Below are positions 44,769 through 56,280 of a stretch of DNA of 64,000 nt, piece by piece. A program made the translations under genes and the position numbers. How positions within the stretch are numbered: position 1 is the first letter of the stretch; every line of letters begins with the position of its first letter. The notes under the pieces were generated by a model. That model had not been told where the DNA came from. It saw nothing but the letters and a program-made list of their open reading frames with translations, and ran no database searches. The stretch comes from Cryptomeria japonica (taxonomy: Eukaryota; Streptophyta; Pinopsida; Cupressales; Cupressaceae): the NCBI RefSeq assembly GCF_030272615.1, contig NC_081414.1, forward strand, positions 819,156,396-819,220,395. Direction: 5' to 3'.

Positions 44769-46133
44769 TATTAGAAACAAGGCAGAAACTGAGAGGGGGG
44801 GGTGAATTAGTTTTCTCAAAAACTTTAGTTAACTCAACCATAATTTCAAATCTAATAATTAACAGTGAAAGCATAAATCAACACCACATCAATGACACAC
44901 ATTTAACACCAATATTTTTTATTTGGAAAACCCAATCAATGAAAAAACCATGGTGGAACCTACCCACAATATGATGATACCCTATTAAAAGTATATGAAA
45001 TATTATAATGGGGAATGCACATGCATTCAAGCACACTACCTAGAGCTCACTGCTCAAAACAATAGCAAAGGAAAACAACCCTAGGAAGTCTCACTATCTT
45101 ACAAAAACATTTGGATTACATCTGAAAGATCATGAAGTAATAGAATAGCATCTCCTCATGCCTGGTTATAGTTCTGGTTAAGCACATAAGACCTAATCTA
45201 TTCTTTTGCACTTCTTCACACTTCTTCGCACTACTTCACTGGTTTTGAAAGATCAAATCATTACTTGCACACACAAAGACCTCTCTCACATCAGTAGTAC
45301 ACTTATATATACATATCATCAACCTATCTTTCAATCTTGGCTCAACACACATTCCAAATTATAAAGATATAACTATACACACTACAATAATACATGTAGA
45401 CCAAAACAATGTTAGTTAAGACATAGTATGGACCTAAATCACCACCTCAAACATGAAACACCTCCAATAATTATGCCATGAACATCCACAACACACTACA
45501 AAGATCACATCAGCCAAGAACATGCAGAACACCACTGAATCAAGGAAAAATATCAATAACGTGCTCAACGATCAATATGAACCACCAACACAAAAGGCAC
45601 ATGATCTAGAAACATCCACAAGCAATGTTAATGACCACAACAACAACTACACTAACTCAAAATACTAGAATCATCATCATCATCTCAATATTGGAGCTCA
45701 AGAACACTAACTGCAATGACTGACAAACTAAAAGGTTCACTTGCAGACCTCCAAATCATGAACCATTTGAAATGAAGACACACCAAAACATCCCAACCAC
45801 TTTGCCAAATCCACAAACCAATATATTACAATATGGAACAATTTGGATCAAAGTCTACAACACTGATCAACACGGAACAACTAAAAAATCAACCATGATA
45901 CCAAATCTCATAACTTGATCAAATCTCCATGCAGACCACTAAAACTTAAGCTAAATCAACTGGAGATACTTATCTCAAAACTCTTTAATCCACAACAACT
46001 CATCTGCAACACACTAGCCAAACCAACTCACTTAATCTAACTGCAACATTGGAACACACAGAGGAATATGTTGACATCAATGACAACACATCACTCAGCC
46101 AATCCAAACACATATTTGCACATTATCGCAACA
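44769..46133 (-). mobile_element. solo copia LTR K
   Basis: A 1,365-bp segment is flanked by CTATC (44,764-44,768 and 46,134-46,138). On the plus strand it runs from TATTAGAAACAAGG, with GAGAGGGGGGGGTGAATTAG just inside, to ATTATCGCAACA, so it is a copia LTR in minus orientation. It has no internal region. It carries the shared block AAAAAACCATGGTGG near 44,945. The empty site is visible in C's 5' LTR at about 22,555. Confidence 0.9.
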
Positions 46134-46232
46134 CTATCTAGTTCTTAACTTTCCCTAATGTAATGGTCCTCAAGTAAAAACTAGCAATTTTCATACATCT
46201 AATGGTATAAACCCTAATTTTTCACCATCACA

Positions 46233-46237
46233 AAAGG
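46233..46237 (+). repeat. right target-site duplication of element C
   Basis: AAAGG, matching 21,453-21,457. Confidence 0.92.
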
Positions 46238-47360
46238 CCCTGACATAACATGCACTAGGATTGGAATAGTAATTGGTCCAATCTTTATGGGCAAAGTAAT
46301 AGTGCCCAAAGCACTTTTACTAGTATTATCAAAATCATAGATGAACATAGAAGATGTCAAAAGAGAATTTGAATCCACTTTGATTTTGGGTAATACATCT
46401 AGACTACAAAGATTTAGTGTTGAGCCAGTATCAATGAGAGTCCATCTAATTCCAACACCATTAACATAAATTATTATCATTAATAGATCTGCTTGATTTC
46501 ATACTTCTAGAGATTGGAGTTCATGTGGATAAAATATAATCTTTGGCAAATCTGCATGAATATGATCCATCAACACATTTACATCTAAAGGTGTAGTAAA
46601 AGAAGGCAATAGGACCTTCTAAAGAGCTTCTTGAAGCATACCTTGGTAAACTAGGTCTGTCTAAAGAAAATCCCAAAGTGAGATCTTAGCGAGAGTAACA
46701 CAAAGTTGCTCAATAAGATCATAATCACTAGGTTTCTTAATTGAATTCTTAGGTGCTTGAGGAAGATTTGGTTAAGAAGGTGGTAAAGAAGTATTTGAGT
46801 GATCAACATTTTTCTTATTTCTATGAGTGATATAAGTGTGGGCTATAATTCTATAAGAAGGAGCCTTAGACTATTTGTATCTCATAAAAAGATTTAGTGA
46901 GTCACTTTTAAAAGGAACACCACAAATACAAATTACCTTCTTTGGAGAAGGATTAGTTGTAGTCACACAAATGATTGATCTCTTAGGTCTGCTAGGGGTA
47001 GCAGAGACAACAATAACATTTACAGACTCAATAAAACTTGTAGAAGAATTAGTTGAAGGAACTTTCTTGACATCAACATGTGGGAGATCAGATGTAACAC
47101 AAGATTCATCATCCACTAATGCATCAACTCTTGAAGAGAGTGCATTGGAATTAAGAGAATGGGAGCATTGGAATGAAGAGAACAAGTACATTGGAATGAA
47201 GAGAAGGTAGAGTAACATTAAGAAAGGTATCAATGATTTCATCCTCTTGCAACAAAATATCTTTTGAGATAGAAGAATTTTTACAAGAGGGATCAAAGAC
47301 ATAGAGTGACATAGGCAAAGCCAAGTCACCATCACATGCATAAAAAGGAACACCATCCGT
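46238..47360 (-). pseudogene. B coding remnant: N-terminal region and aspartic protease
   Basis: On the minus strand, a Ser/Pro-rich N-terminal stretch (about 47,360-46,870; LALPMSLYVFDPSCKNSS and RPKRSIICVTTTNPSPKK) precedes the protease at 46,480-46,238. There WTLIDTGSTLNLCSLDVLP holds the active D-T-G, and IPILVHVMSGP leads into the C insertion. The domain continues at 21,457. The protease would cut the element polyprotein. I see no classical Gag core upstream; short size and stops leave that open. Confidence 0.8.
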
Positions 47361-47584
47361 AATTTGAATAAAATTAGAAATATAACTAATAAAAGAAGAT
47401 AAAAAATAAATTTTAAAAATATTAAACTATATTAAATAAAAAATGCAGCCCGAAAAAACTTTTGGAAGAAGGGGAAAGATTAGAATTGTCCCGTTTTTTG
47501 GCAAGGGATATTAAATGACTTAAACAATGATAAAGAATGATTTAAAATAATATAAAATAAGTTTTCATGTCAAGTTTACCAAAA
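47361..47584 (-). other. B leader with candidate primer-binding site
   Basis: On the minus strand the LTR end is followed by TTTTGGTAAACTTGACATG, similar to the sequence in the same place in C. The rest is AT-rich without coding potential. Confidence 0.45.
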
Positions 47585-48332
47585 TGTAACAGTGTAAAAG
47601 TGACCCTACAAAGGTAAGAAATATGTTCCCTTGAGAGCCAATTTCGCAACATACATTCAGAGATCTCCAGCTAGTGAAACTGGTGAAGATATATAATTAG
47701 AGAAATGGAAAGAGCAGATATAGAGAGTATTTAGTTTGAATCCAAGCTTCTTGATCAAGGATTCCACCATGGTGTGTAAACATCTACATGACACATTGTA
47801 GTCTTGTATGAATGATGAACAAAAACGACTCATAAACATGATTCAAATCCAACTTTGTTCTTCAAATAACCTACAAAACCGAGAAGTTAGAAATTTGGCA
47901 ATGAAAACTAGATAATAACTATAAAAAAAAATGAATACAAATGAAATAAAAAAAGAAAAAAGAAAACCCTTGTGTGTTTGAATGCTTCTAATAAACCTGC
48001 ACACATGAAGAGGAAAAATGTTTGGGGTTGTTTGGAGACTTGCCTCAGTCAACTCCCTATTTTGGTGTTTCCACCTCCATAGTAGCCAGATAGATAGATA
48101 GATAAATAAAAATGTAAATAGAAAAGATAAATCATTTGAAAAATCCTCAAGATGCTTGGAGACAAGATAAGTAGATAGATATTACTTGCAAGGCTTGAGA
48201 AAGTCAAGAGAGATGCAAAGAGTATTTTGAGAGCTTGCGATTATTGTAGCAAACGAAAGAATATTGTAGCAAGTGAGAGAGCAAGAGAAATATGTGAGAG
48301 CCAAGAGAACAAGAGAGATTGTATCTAGAATT
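47585..48332 (-). mobile_element. B right LTR (5' LTR), portion left of E
   Basis: It aligns with 13,577-14,333 of the left LTR, including the GATA repeat (48,088-48,103). It stops at GAATT, where E begins. Confidence 0.88.
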
Positions 48333-48774
48333 TTTTGGGAGTGTCGATTCTTTCTTGTGTCTATGGTCTTTTTTTCTCCTAGTTCCGTAAGGCTAGGGTT
48401 TTTCAAATGGGTTGCAGGGGTTTAGGGTTTGTCTTAGAGAAGCCCCCTTTTGTTCTAATTCTATGTTGACCGATGGTAATGGGTTTCCATTTTTTAAGTC
48501 ATAGTGTGGAGGGTATTTCATTGTATCTTAACCTGCCTCATATGTTGGACTCCATAGGACGAGTCATTTGCCTTTTATTATAAGCCAAGGTTCTCTTTGT
48601 TTCCCATGAATTTATTAAGATTTTTTGGATCATAAGTCTTCTAGAACCTCTAATATTTATGGTCCCTATCTCAAACCATTAGAGATTGAATTTGGGAAAG
48701 CTAGTGGTCCCAAATGATTTTGTTGAGCCAATGTTGATCAAAGAACTTGGCAAACATTAGCACCTACCTAGAAT

Positions 48775-50436
48775 GACTGTGAAAAAGGTAGTTCGATAAG
48801 TTCTTGTAGATGTCACAAAAGATGCTATCACCCAGTGTTTTGATTTGGATAGGAGTTCTCTAAAACAAATTGACCTTAGGAGGTTGGTAGTTGAGTACGC
48901 CACAAAGAAATATTTTCTCAGAGAGAAGGTGTTGCCATTCTATAGGGCAAAATTGTACAAAGGGGGGAAGAATTGCATTTTGAGTTCTGAAAAAAAGCTC
49001 TTTAATCTGTTAACCTTTGAAACTTATTTTGTAAGAACCTATTATGTTATTTGTCAAGTTTTGGGTGAGGATTGTGGGTTAACAAAGATTACAATGGATT
49101 ACATGATGATGGCAATCAAGATTCAACACACAAAGACAAATAAATTATATGATTATGCCACATATATTGAAGATAAAATGCATGAGGTGTTGATGAATGC
49201 AAAGAATGACAAGGTCTCATTAAGTTTCAAGTACTATTATTTATTATATCATTTAATATTATTTTAAAATAACAATGATTGGGACCCAACCCTACAGGTG
49301 AAGAAGGTTGATCCTCATATAAGGGAGGAGTGGCCATTTCAAAGATGGACCCAGGTATGGGACAAGGGGTCCAGATATTCAGAGTACAAGGTATTCTTTG
49401 ACTATTTTTTAATGAAAGTCCTAAGAATGATAGGAGTGGTGATGTCCAAACTCCCAATTGATATTGTCAAGGTCCTAAGATTGAAGAGTGTCAAGCTTAA
49501 AAATATTGAATTTTCAGAGGGTGCATTTGTCCACAATTTTGGTGACTTTTTTGTTACTCAAATTTCACATTGATCAAGGTATATGGGTGTCATCAACCCA
49601 CCCATGTTCTGCCAATTTTTGTCTCTCCAAGGCCTTCTTTCCTAGAATTCATGTGGCAGATTATGTAGATGGAGAAGGAACTATTCAGGATAGGGAAAAA
49701 GGGACAACATCTCCCTTGGATGATAGTGTATGGAGATTTGAATATAGGGAGTGACACCCTTGAGAAGGTGTAGGACCTCATGACAAATGTCTACCAACTC
49801 AAGGTGAGTGTTGTGCAGAATTATGACCCTAAGGACTATATAGATGATTTGAGAATAAACAAAATGAAGGCAAAAGGGTATACTCATCATCATGTTAAAT
49901 ACAAAGATTTAATAAGAAACTTTGGCTCCAGGGAGACTATGGAGAGGAAGAGAAGATGGAATTACTTGAAAATATTGGAAGGGGAGAGAAGACAAAGGGA
50001 CCCAAATTTTCAAGGGTTTTTCTCAAATGTTAAAAATGATGTTGCCAGAATGTTATGCATGATGAGGACCTTTGACAAAATAGTTGCCCAAGAATTAGAG
50101 AGAAGAGATTCAAAGTAGCTAGAGAAAAGGTTAGAAGAGAGGCCCATTGATATCCCTCTAGTAACATCCAAAGGAAAAGGGAAGGAAATTTTGATAGAAT
50201 AGTCCTCCTATCCCACTCCATCACAGCAAGTTGTACCAATAGGCCAACCCACAATTGAAATAATCAAGAAAATTCCAAAGGGAAGTGCAACCATCTCGTA
50301 TTGTTTGAGGTAGTTGACACTGAGATGGATACATATATTCAACCACCCTCCTCTTCAAGGGAGATATTCAAAGAGGATGATGCTATAGAAGTACTAACAT
50401 ATATGGATAGGGTCATTATTCCAAGTGTCATCCTAG
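48775..50436 (+). pseudogene. U3-type protein frame in E, first part
   Basis: Recognisable stretches are ITQCFDLDRSSLKQIDLRRL, VVEYATKKYFLREKVLPFY, LTKITMDYMMMAIKIQ and YATYIEDKMHEVLMNA, then KYYYLLYHLI; later DPKDYIDDLRINKMKAKGYT and RKRRWNYLKILEGERRQRD. The order of a YY/YM motif, an ISD/IED-type helix and an FYMTSYL/KYYYLLYHLI block parallels the frame in D's LTRs, so I infer distant homology. The frame has stops and shifts. It ends at F's insertion (VILEE at 50,436) and continues in frame after 57,700 (EARDEIIIA). Confidence 0.6.
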
Positions 50437-50441
50437 AGGAA
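50437..50441 (+). repeat. left target-site duplication of copia F
   Basis: AGGAA, repeated at 57,695-57,699. Confidence 0.93.
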
Positions 50442-51851
50442 TGATGAATAATGATGAACAATAGATACCCCAATCGGTATTGAGAGGGGGGGGTGAATGA
50501 GTACAGACAAAAACTTTCTCAACAACTTATCCGGTTAAAGAAATACCAACTGGTTGTCACCATCACTGAACTTAACCATGACAATACCGGTTAAACATGG
50601 TAAAACATCAGACACCATAAACTGATAAGTTTGAATACTTCATCTACATTCAATACTTGATAACAACTTCACCCATAAACATATGCATGTTGTATACCAG
50701 TAATACTATAACCTAATAACTCTGCATGCATAATCTTTCAACCAAATAATACATAATCATCACATGAAAAATGCATAACATGTAACACAATTTTTTCACG
50801 TGGAAACCCAAATGGGAAAAACCATAGTGGGGATGAATAACCACAAGCTTGTTTTTGAACTCTTTTGAAGCTCGCTCTATTAAGAGCCTAGTCCAGTTAA
50901 AGTCTTTACAATAAGGTTTTGTTAGGAAACAATCCTATTAGAGATCACCTGGTTAAGGGATGGCTATATACCCTGTTAAAGGTTGAAACCCTGTTAGAGG
51001 TTACCTCGCTAGAGGATTTGAAGAACTCAATGATCTTGAGTCACCTTGTTAAAGGTTTTACAATAAGCCTTTTAAAGCTACCCAGTAAAGGGATTTTCCA
51101 ACTGTTGAAATGATTAGAAGATAACAGGTAAAACTTCTGATTTGATAACAACACTACATGCCAAGGCAGATCCTTTTCATTTCCTCTACTCTACAATCAC
51201 ACTCTGCAATTTTCCTTTTACTGGTCTGGCAAGTATCTCATCACTCGAATACACACACAACATTTTCCAACAAATTTACAACAACAAACATCATTGACCT
51301 TATAGACAATAGTTAGGTCGGTAGCATAAACCCTAAAACCTAAGCATCTTAGGTTTACAACATAGGCAGTCTAATCGTGACCATCTAAACACATTGCATA
51401 GAGTATTACAATTTCAAACAGATCACAACATAATCTGCATTATTCAGTCTTCACCGCACATGGGAATCCATAACCCATCATGCTCTCTTCTCATACCACT
51501 AAGAAGAATGATCATTCCTGAGGTAGACTTCAAACACAATCGATCTTCTCATGCAAGATCCAAATATTTCATGCACACAAGGTTGACATGGCACCACAAT
51601 CTCATTCACATCACTTAGCTAACTCATCATAGAGTATCACCGGTTGCATCGCATAGGTTGGATCACCAAACCGATAACCCTAGAGCTAAGACTGCCAACC
51701 GTTAGTAACACTTAGTGAAACCCTGACACCGATTCACTCCATGTCCTCATACCTCTTCATACTAGTTCACTTGAACCTATTGACATTAATGACAACATAT
51801 ATTATCATCATATCAACATGTCGATTCATCATATGCCAATAATATCCAACA
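50442..51851 (-). mobile_element. F 3' LTR
   Basis: 1,410 bp; plus strand from TGATGAATAATGATGAACAA to ATATCCAACA. It contains the shared copia block (ATGGGAAAAACCATAGTGG at about 50,812) and a C-rich 3' box (reversed, GAGAGGGGGGGGTG). Confidence 0.95.
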
Positions 51852-51852
51852 A

Positions 51853-51863
51853 TCTCCCCCTTT
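51853..51863 (-). other. polypurine tract of F
   Basis: AAAGGGGGAGA on the minus strand, one base before the LTR start TGTTGGATATT. Confidence 0.9.
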
Positions 51864-52242
51864 GGCATTGATGGAAATACTCAATGTAGCATTGCAACTG
51901 AAAACATCATAGACCAGTGTATCTGCATCATCAGATATCTTCTCCCCATACATCAGATATCTTCTCCCCCTTTGACAACAATGCCAAAGTGGAGGCACAA
52001 GCTTCCAAAATCTACTATGCTACTCCCCCTAAGGAGTAGCATCCTTCAACAGATCAATACTGAAGGATTTGTTAGTGTAGTACTTGACTGATGCGGAGCA
52101 CAAAAGTTTAGTTGACTTCATGAAGAGGCAGAACCCCTAATTCACCTCTCAAATAGGTAAATGTAGTCTTCGGTAAGGGCTTAGTGAATATATCTACTAG
52201 CTGCTCCTTACTGGAAACATGTTGTAGTACAACCTCCTTATT

Positions 52243-52799
52243 CTAAACTTTCTCTCTCAAGAAGTGATATTTAAGCTCAATGTGCTTAGTTCTAGCATGC
52301 AATACCAAATTCTTGGAAATATTTATTGCAATTATGTTATCACAAAATATATTCATCGGTTTAGATACAGGTACTTTAAAACCTTCCAATACATGCTTCA
52401 TCCAAATTGCTTGAGTGCAGTTCATAAATACTACCACATATTCTGCTTCAGTTGTAGACTGGGAAATACAGCTCTGCTTCTTACTTGTCCATGATACTAA
52501 TCTTCCTCCGAGAAAGAATGCTCCACTAGTTGTGCTTTTTTGATCATCCACATTACCTCCCCAATCGACATTGGTATCTACCTTGAGATTATAGTCACCA
52601 TTATATGGATACCACAATCCATAATCAATTGTTCCTTTTAGATATCTAAGAATCCTTTTGATAGCTACTGAGTGGGATTCTCTTGGACATTTCTCAAAAT
52701 GAGTTACTATGCCTACTGCATAGGCAATATCTGGTCTGTTGTGCACCACATAGTGCAACTTACCGATCATTGACTGGTACTCCCTTCTCATTTAGCAAC
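52243..52799 (-). pseudogene. F RNase H
   Basis: 182 codons of the copia RNase H: YQSMIGKLHYVVHNRPDIAY, IKRILRYLKGTIDYGLWY, VDTNVDWGGNVDDQKSTTSG (first Asp in the DxDWGG block), SQSTTEAEYV (Glu) and NIFCDNIIAINISKNLV (Asp), then HARTKHIELKYHFLREKV. The catalytic acids appear intact. It is out of frame with the RT because of a shift near 52,780. The very C-terminus continues towards 52,140 in other frames. Confidence 0.9.
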
Positions 52800-53563
52800 A
52801 TTGAATCATCTTCCTTAGTTAGTTTACAGCTAGTCACCATCGATGTGACAACTGGTTTGCTTTCCTCCATGCCAAAAGTCTTCAATACCTCTTTGACATA
52901 CTTGGACTGGGTAATAAAGATACCCTTTTTCATTTGTTGAATCTGTAAACCAATGAAGAACTTTATTTCTCCTATCAAAGACATCTCAAACTCTTTCTTC
53001 ATTTCATCTACAAATGCATGACTCATTTTATCATCCCCTCCAAAGATTACGTCATCCACAAACACTTCACAGATCATAATCTAATCACCTTCTGATTTCA
53101 AGTAGATGTTGCTATCTTCACTTGTTCTCTTAAATCCAATCTTCACAAGATGAGAGCGTAATCTTTCATACCATACCCTAGGTGCTTGATTCAGTCCATA
53201 CAGGGCCTTGTGTAATTTGCACACCATGTCACTATCTTTTGATAAGGCAAACCCTTTTGGTTGCTCTATATACACTTCCTCTTCAAGGATTCCATTCAGA
53301 AAAGTAGACTTCACATCCATCTGATAAACCTTAAATCCCTTAAATGCTACAAATGCAAGTAGCATTCAAACACCTTCTAGTCTAGCCACAAGAGCAAAGG
53401 TTTCTCCATAGTCCTCTCCCTCCTCCTGAGCATATCCCTTGTAGACAAGCCTAGCCTTGTTCCTTACAACTGTGCCTTCTTCATTTAGCTTATTTCTAAA
53501 GACCCATTTGGTACCTATGACATTTTTTATGTTTTGGTCTGGGCACCAAAGACCATGTTGCAT
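52790..53563 (-). pseudogene. F reverse transcriptase
   Basis: Three open pieces in order: [20 protein letters not shown] with [20 protein letters not shown]; then [20 protein letters not shown] (first catalytic Asp, D in QMDVK), [19 protein letters not shown]; then ICEVFVDDVIFGGDD (F-V-D-D catalytic pair) and YVKEVLKTFGMEESKPVVT. Stops at about 53,364 and 53,078 separate them. Catalytic residues are present, so inactivation is by stops rather than active-site loss. Confidence 0.9.
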
Positions 53564-53603
53564 TTTTTTCTATCTGGTCTAGCTCCTCTTCCATTGCTTT
53601 AAT

Positions 53604-53969
53604 CTAGTCTTCATCTATAAGAGCTTCTTTCGAAGTCTTGAGTTCAAATTTAGAAATCATGCAAGAGTTCTCCTTCACTTTTATTCTTGTGAGTATCCCT
53701 GCATCTTTATCTCCTATGATTTGCTTTGGATCATGATGTAGCTTTACATATCTAGGAATGACTCTAGCCTGATCTAGTAGCTTTTCTTCTTCTTCTTCAC
53801 TTACTTCTTCTTCTTCTCTTACTACAACTTCTACCAGTATAGGAACACTGAGATCTTTACAAGTTTCTTTCTTAACCGGTTCCCAGAAGGTTATACCTGG
53901 TTCATCTTCCACTTCTTCGTTGCATGTTTCCTCAGATTTCCTAGGGGATTCATCAACCCTAACGTTCAT
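53604..53969 (-). pseudogene. F integrase-RT linker
   Basis: 121 codons of an acidic, Glu-rich linker (VVREEEEVSEEEEEKLLDQA) beginning MNVRVDESP and ending with IKVKENSCMISKFELKTSKE, followed by AlaLeu-Ile-Asp-Glu. This variable region is normal in copia polyproteins. Confidence 0.8.
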
Positions 53970-53984
53970 ACTTTCAACAATTTT

Positions 53985-54965
53985 CTAAGTTTTATTGTTG
54001 TAGCACTTGAGATCTTTTCTCTTAGTAGAATATCCCAGAAATATTCCTTCATCACATTTTGCATCAAATTTTCTCAAATGCTCACCTCTCTTGATATAGC
54101 ACTTACTACCAAACACTTTAAAGTAACTCAAAGTGGGAGTTTTCTTGGTCCAATACTCATAAGGGGTTTTATCCTTGCCTTTCTTGATGAGTACCCGGTT
54201 CATAGTATAGACTGCAGTGCTCACCGCTTCTCTCCAAAAAGTGTGAGAAACCTTTCCTTGGATCATCATTGTTCTAGATGCTTCAACTATAGTCCTGTTA
54301 TTTCTTTCTATTATGCCATTCTGTTGTGGTGTCCTTGAGGCAGACAACTACCTCTTGATACTGTTATCTTCACAGTACTTATTGAATTCATCAGAAGTGA
54401 ATTCTCCTCCTTGATCAGTTCTCAGGCATTTTATCTTTTTACCACTTTCTTTCTCTACTAATGCTCTGAAGGCTTTGAACTTTCCTAATGCTTCAAACTT
54501 GTCTTTCAAGAATGTGACCCACATCATTCTTGAACAATCATCAGTAAGAATCATAAAATACCTATCTCCCTGAATACTTCTAGTTTTCATAGGACCACAC
54601 AAATCAGTATGCCCAAGATCAAGTAAATTTTCTACTGAGAAAGACTTACCTTTAAAATTTGAGGAAGAGATCTTCCCAAGTTGACATTCTCTGCACAAAG
54701 AGTTCTTGGGTTTGTTTAGCAAAGGTAATCCTCTTACCACCTTGATCTTACCAACTTTAATAATGTTGTCAAAGTTCATATGACAAAGTCTCCTATGCCA
54801 TACCCAACTATCATCAAACTTAGCCATTAGACACCAACTTATCTTGGTATTCAACTGAAATAGGTTACCTCTGGTCTGATTACCGATGGCAATAAGTTCA
54901 CCATTCTTCCCAATTATACTATAGACTCTGCCTTTGAACTCCATAACTAGTCCTTTGTCATTCAA
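53985..54965 (-). pseudogene. F integrase
   Basis: GAG-pre-integrase/HHCC zinc region: VWHRRLCHMNFDNIIKVGK then CRECQLGKISSSNF. The core follows: LGHTDLCGPMKTRS (Asp), IKCLRTDQGGEFTSDEF (Asp), PQQNGIIERNNRTIVEASR (Glu), so the D,D,E triad is complete. One stop at 54,348 lies just before the last motif. GIFLGYSTKRKDLKCYN closes the C-terminal part. Confidence 0.92.
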
Positions 54966-55443
54966 CTAAGCAACACTCAATAGGTTATGCTTAAGACCTA
55001 CCCAGTAGACATCATCTGCACTACTCTTTCCATTCAGTGAGATGGATCCTTTACCTTTTACCAAACATGGTGCATCGTTACCAAATCTGACAAAACCTCC
55101 ATCATATTCCTCCAGAGACAGAAACATTCTCAGGTCACCAGTCATGTGGTGAGAACACCCACTATCTATAATCCACTCATTGGAGTTATCAATGTGAGAG
55201 ACAAGAGCTTTCTTGTCAAACACTTCTTCCTTTACTACTACAAACACTATGTCTTCATTTTCTTCATCTTCTGATTCTTCATTAGTGACACCTTCATCCA
55301 TAACAACTAGACAATTTCTTTTGTTTCTTCCTTTATACTTTCTAAACCTCTCTGGTTTATCCTTATTGTCATTGTTAGGACAATTAACAACTATATGTCC
55401 TACCTTGTTGCAGGAAAAACCTTTCAAAGGAAGTTTACCTATT
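54966..55443 (-). pseudogene. F zinc knuckle and protease
   Basis: GFSCNKVGHIVVNCPN is a CCHC knuckle (C-x2-C-x4-H-x4-C) in which the first Cys has become Gly (GGT against TGT). The aspartic protease follows: NEWIIDSGCSHHMTGDLRMF with an intact D-S-G, and GLKHNLLSVA at its end. The preceding acidic stretch (EESEDEENEDIVFVV) is the usual spacer. Confidence 0.9.
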
Positions 55444-56263
55444 TATTTTCCAATTCCCTTTGGAAGTCTTTTAGCAAGAAGAGCTTCAAACTCCATTAGA
55501 ATCTCTTCATCATCCATATCTCTGGATTGTCTGGATTCATAACTGGTACTAGTTTTTTTCCTTTTCTGGATGGTACAGTAGATGCTTTAAAGGCTGACTT
55601 AGTTTTTTGAATACTACCATCATAGCTATTCAACTCATATGTAGTTAACTTTGCAATGATAGAATCTAAGGATACCTTGGTTTTATCAATAGACCTTAGT
55701 TCCTAGATAGAAGTAACTCTAATTGCATAGATTGGTAACAATGATCTAAGGACTTTACTAACAACAGTGGTATCATCAATAGTTCCACTAGTGCTTTTGA
55801 TATCACCAACCACAGTCTTAATCCTAATGCCATACTATTGAATGGTCTCACCTTCAACAATCCTCATATCCTAAAATTTACCTCTAAGGCTCTCTTCCTT
55901 AGCTTGCTTTAAATGCTCATATCCACCATAGATGTTTTCCAGTGCATCCCATACATCCTTAGGTGTTTCCTTGTCTTGTACATCAATAAACTCAATATCT
56001 GACAGGCTGTTGATAAGGGCTTCCATGACTTGCCCATTTTCCTAGATCTCTCTCTTCTAATCATCAGTCAGAGTGCCAGTGGGAGTCACATAGGAATTCT
56101 CAACATAGCTCTAGTGTTGAGAACCCATACTCTTGATATAAATATTCATTCTATCCTCCCATATCTTAAAGTTATCTCTATTGAACTTAGGACCTTCCCT
56201 CTTCATCATTACAACAGGATCTTTTACCTCAAGTAGTTAAGCTTATATCATTGAGGACCTGGA
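55444..56263 (-). pseudogene. F gag (UBN2-type), broken
   Basis: On the minus strand, in one frame with several stops: FNRDNFKIWEDRMNIYIKSM near the start, DIEFIDVQDKETPKDVWDAL, then IYGGYEHLKQAKEESLRGKF, VVSKVLRSLLPIYAIRVTSI and DKTKVSLDSIIAKLTTYEL. This is the standard plant copia Gag core. It begins about 20 bases after the LTR/primer-binding site. Confidence 0.85.
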
Positions 56264-56266
56264 GTT

Positions 56267-56278
56267 GCTCTAATACCA
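56267..56278 (-). other. primer-binding site of F
   Basis: TGGTATTAGAGC on the minus strand, three bases after the LTR end. It matches the initiator-Met tRNA site TGGTATCAGAGC at 11 of 12 positions. Confidence 0.9.
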
Positions 56279-56280
56279 AT

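Larger units (their letters stand above)
21458..46232 (+). mobile_element. Ty3/gypsy-like element C, non-autonomous
   Basis: LTRs at 21,458-22,653 and 43,641-46,232 are flanked by AAAGG, and a purine tract (AAAGTGGGGGCTAAA) precedes the right LTR. Internal coding remnants flank insertion D: a G-patch and a knuckle on the left, a second knuckle on the right. No RT or integrase of C's own is visible. D (24,098-41,336) and solo LTR K (44,769-46,133) are inserted in it. Confidence 0.92.
43641..46232 (+). mobile_element. C 3' LTR, interrupted by solo LTR K
   Basis: It starts TATAGCATC (TG changed to TA) and ends CACCATCACA. K occupies 44,769-46,133. Without it the LTR is about 1.2 kb, like the 5' LTR. 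The TATA box is at 44,015-44,026. Confidence 0.92.
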
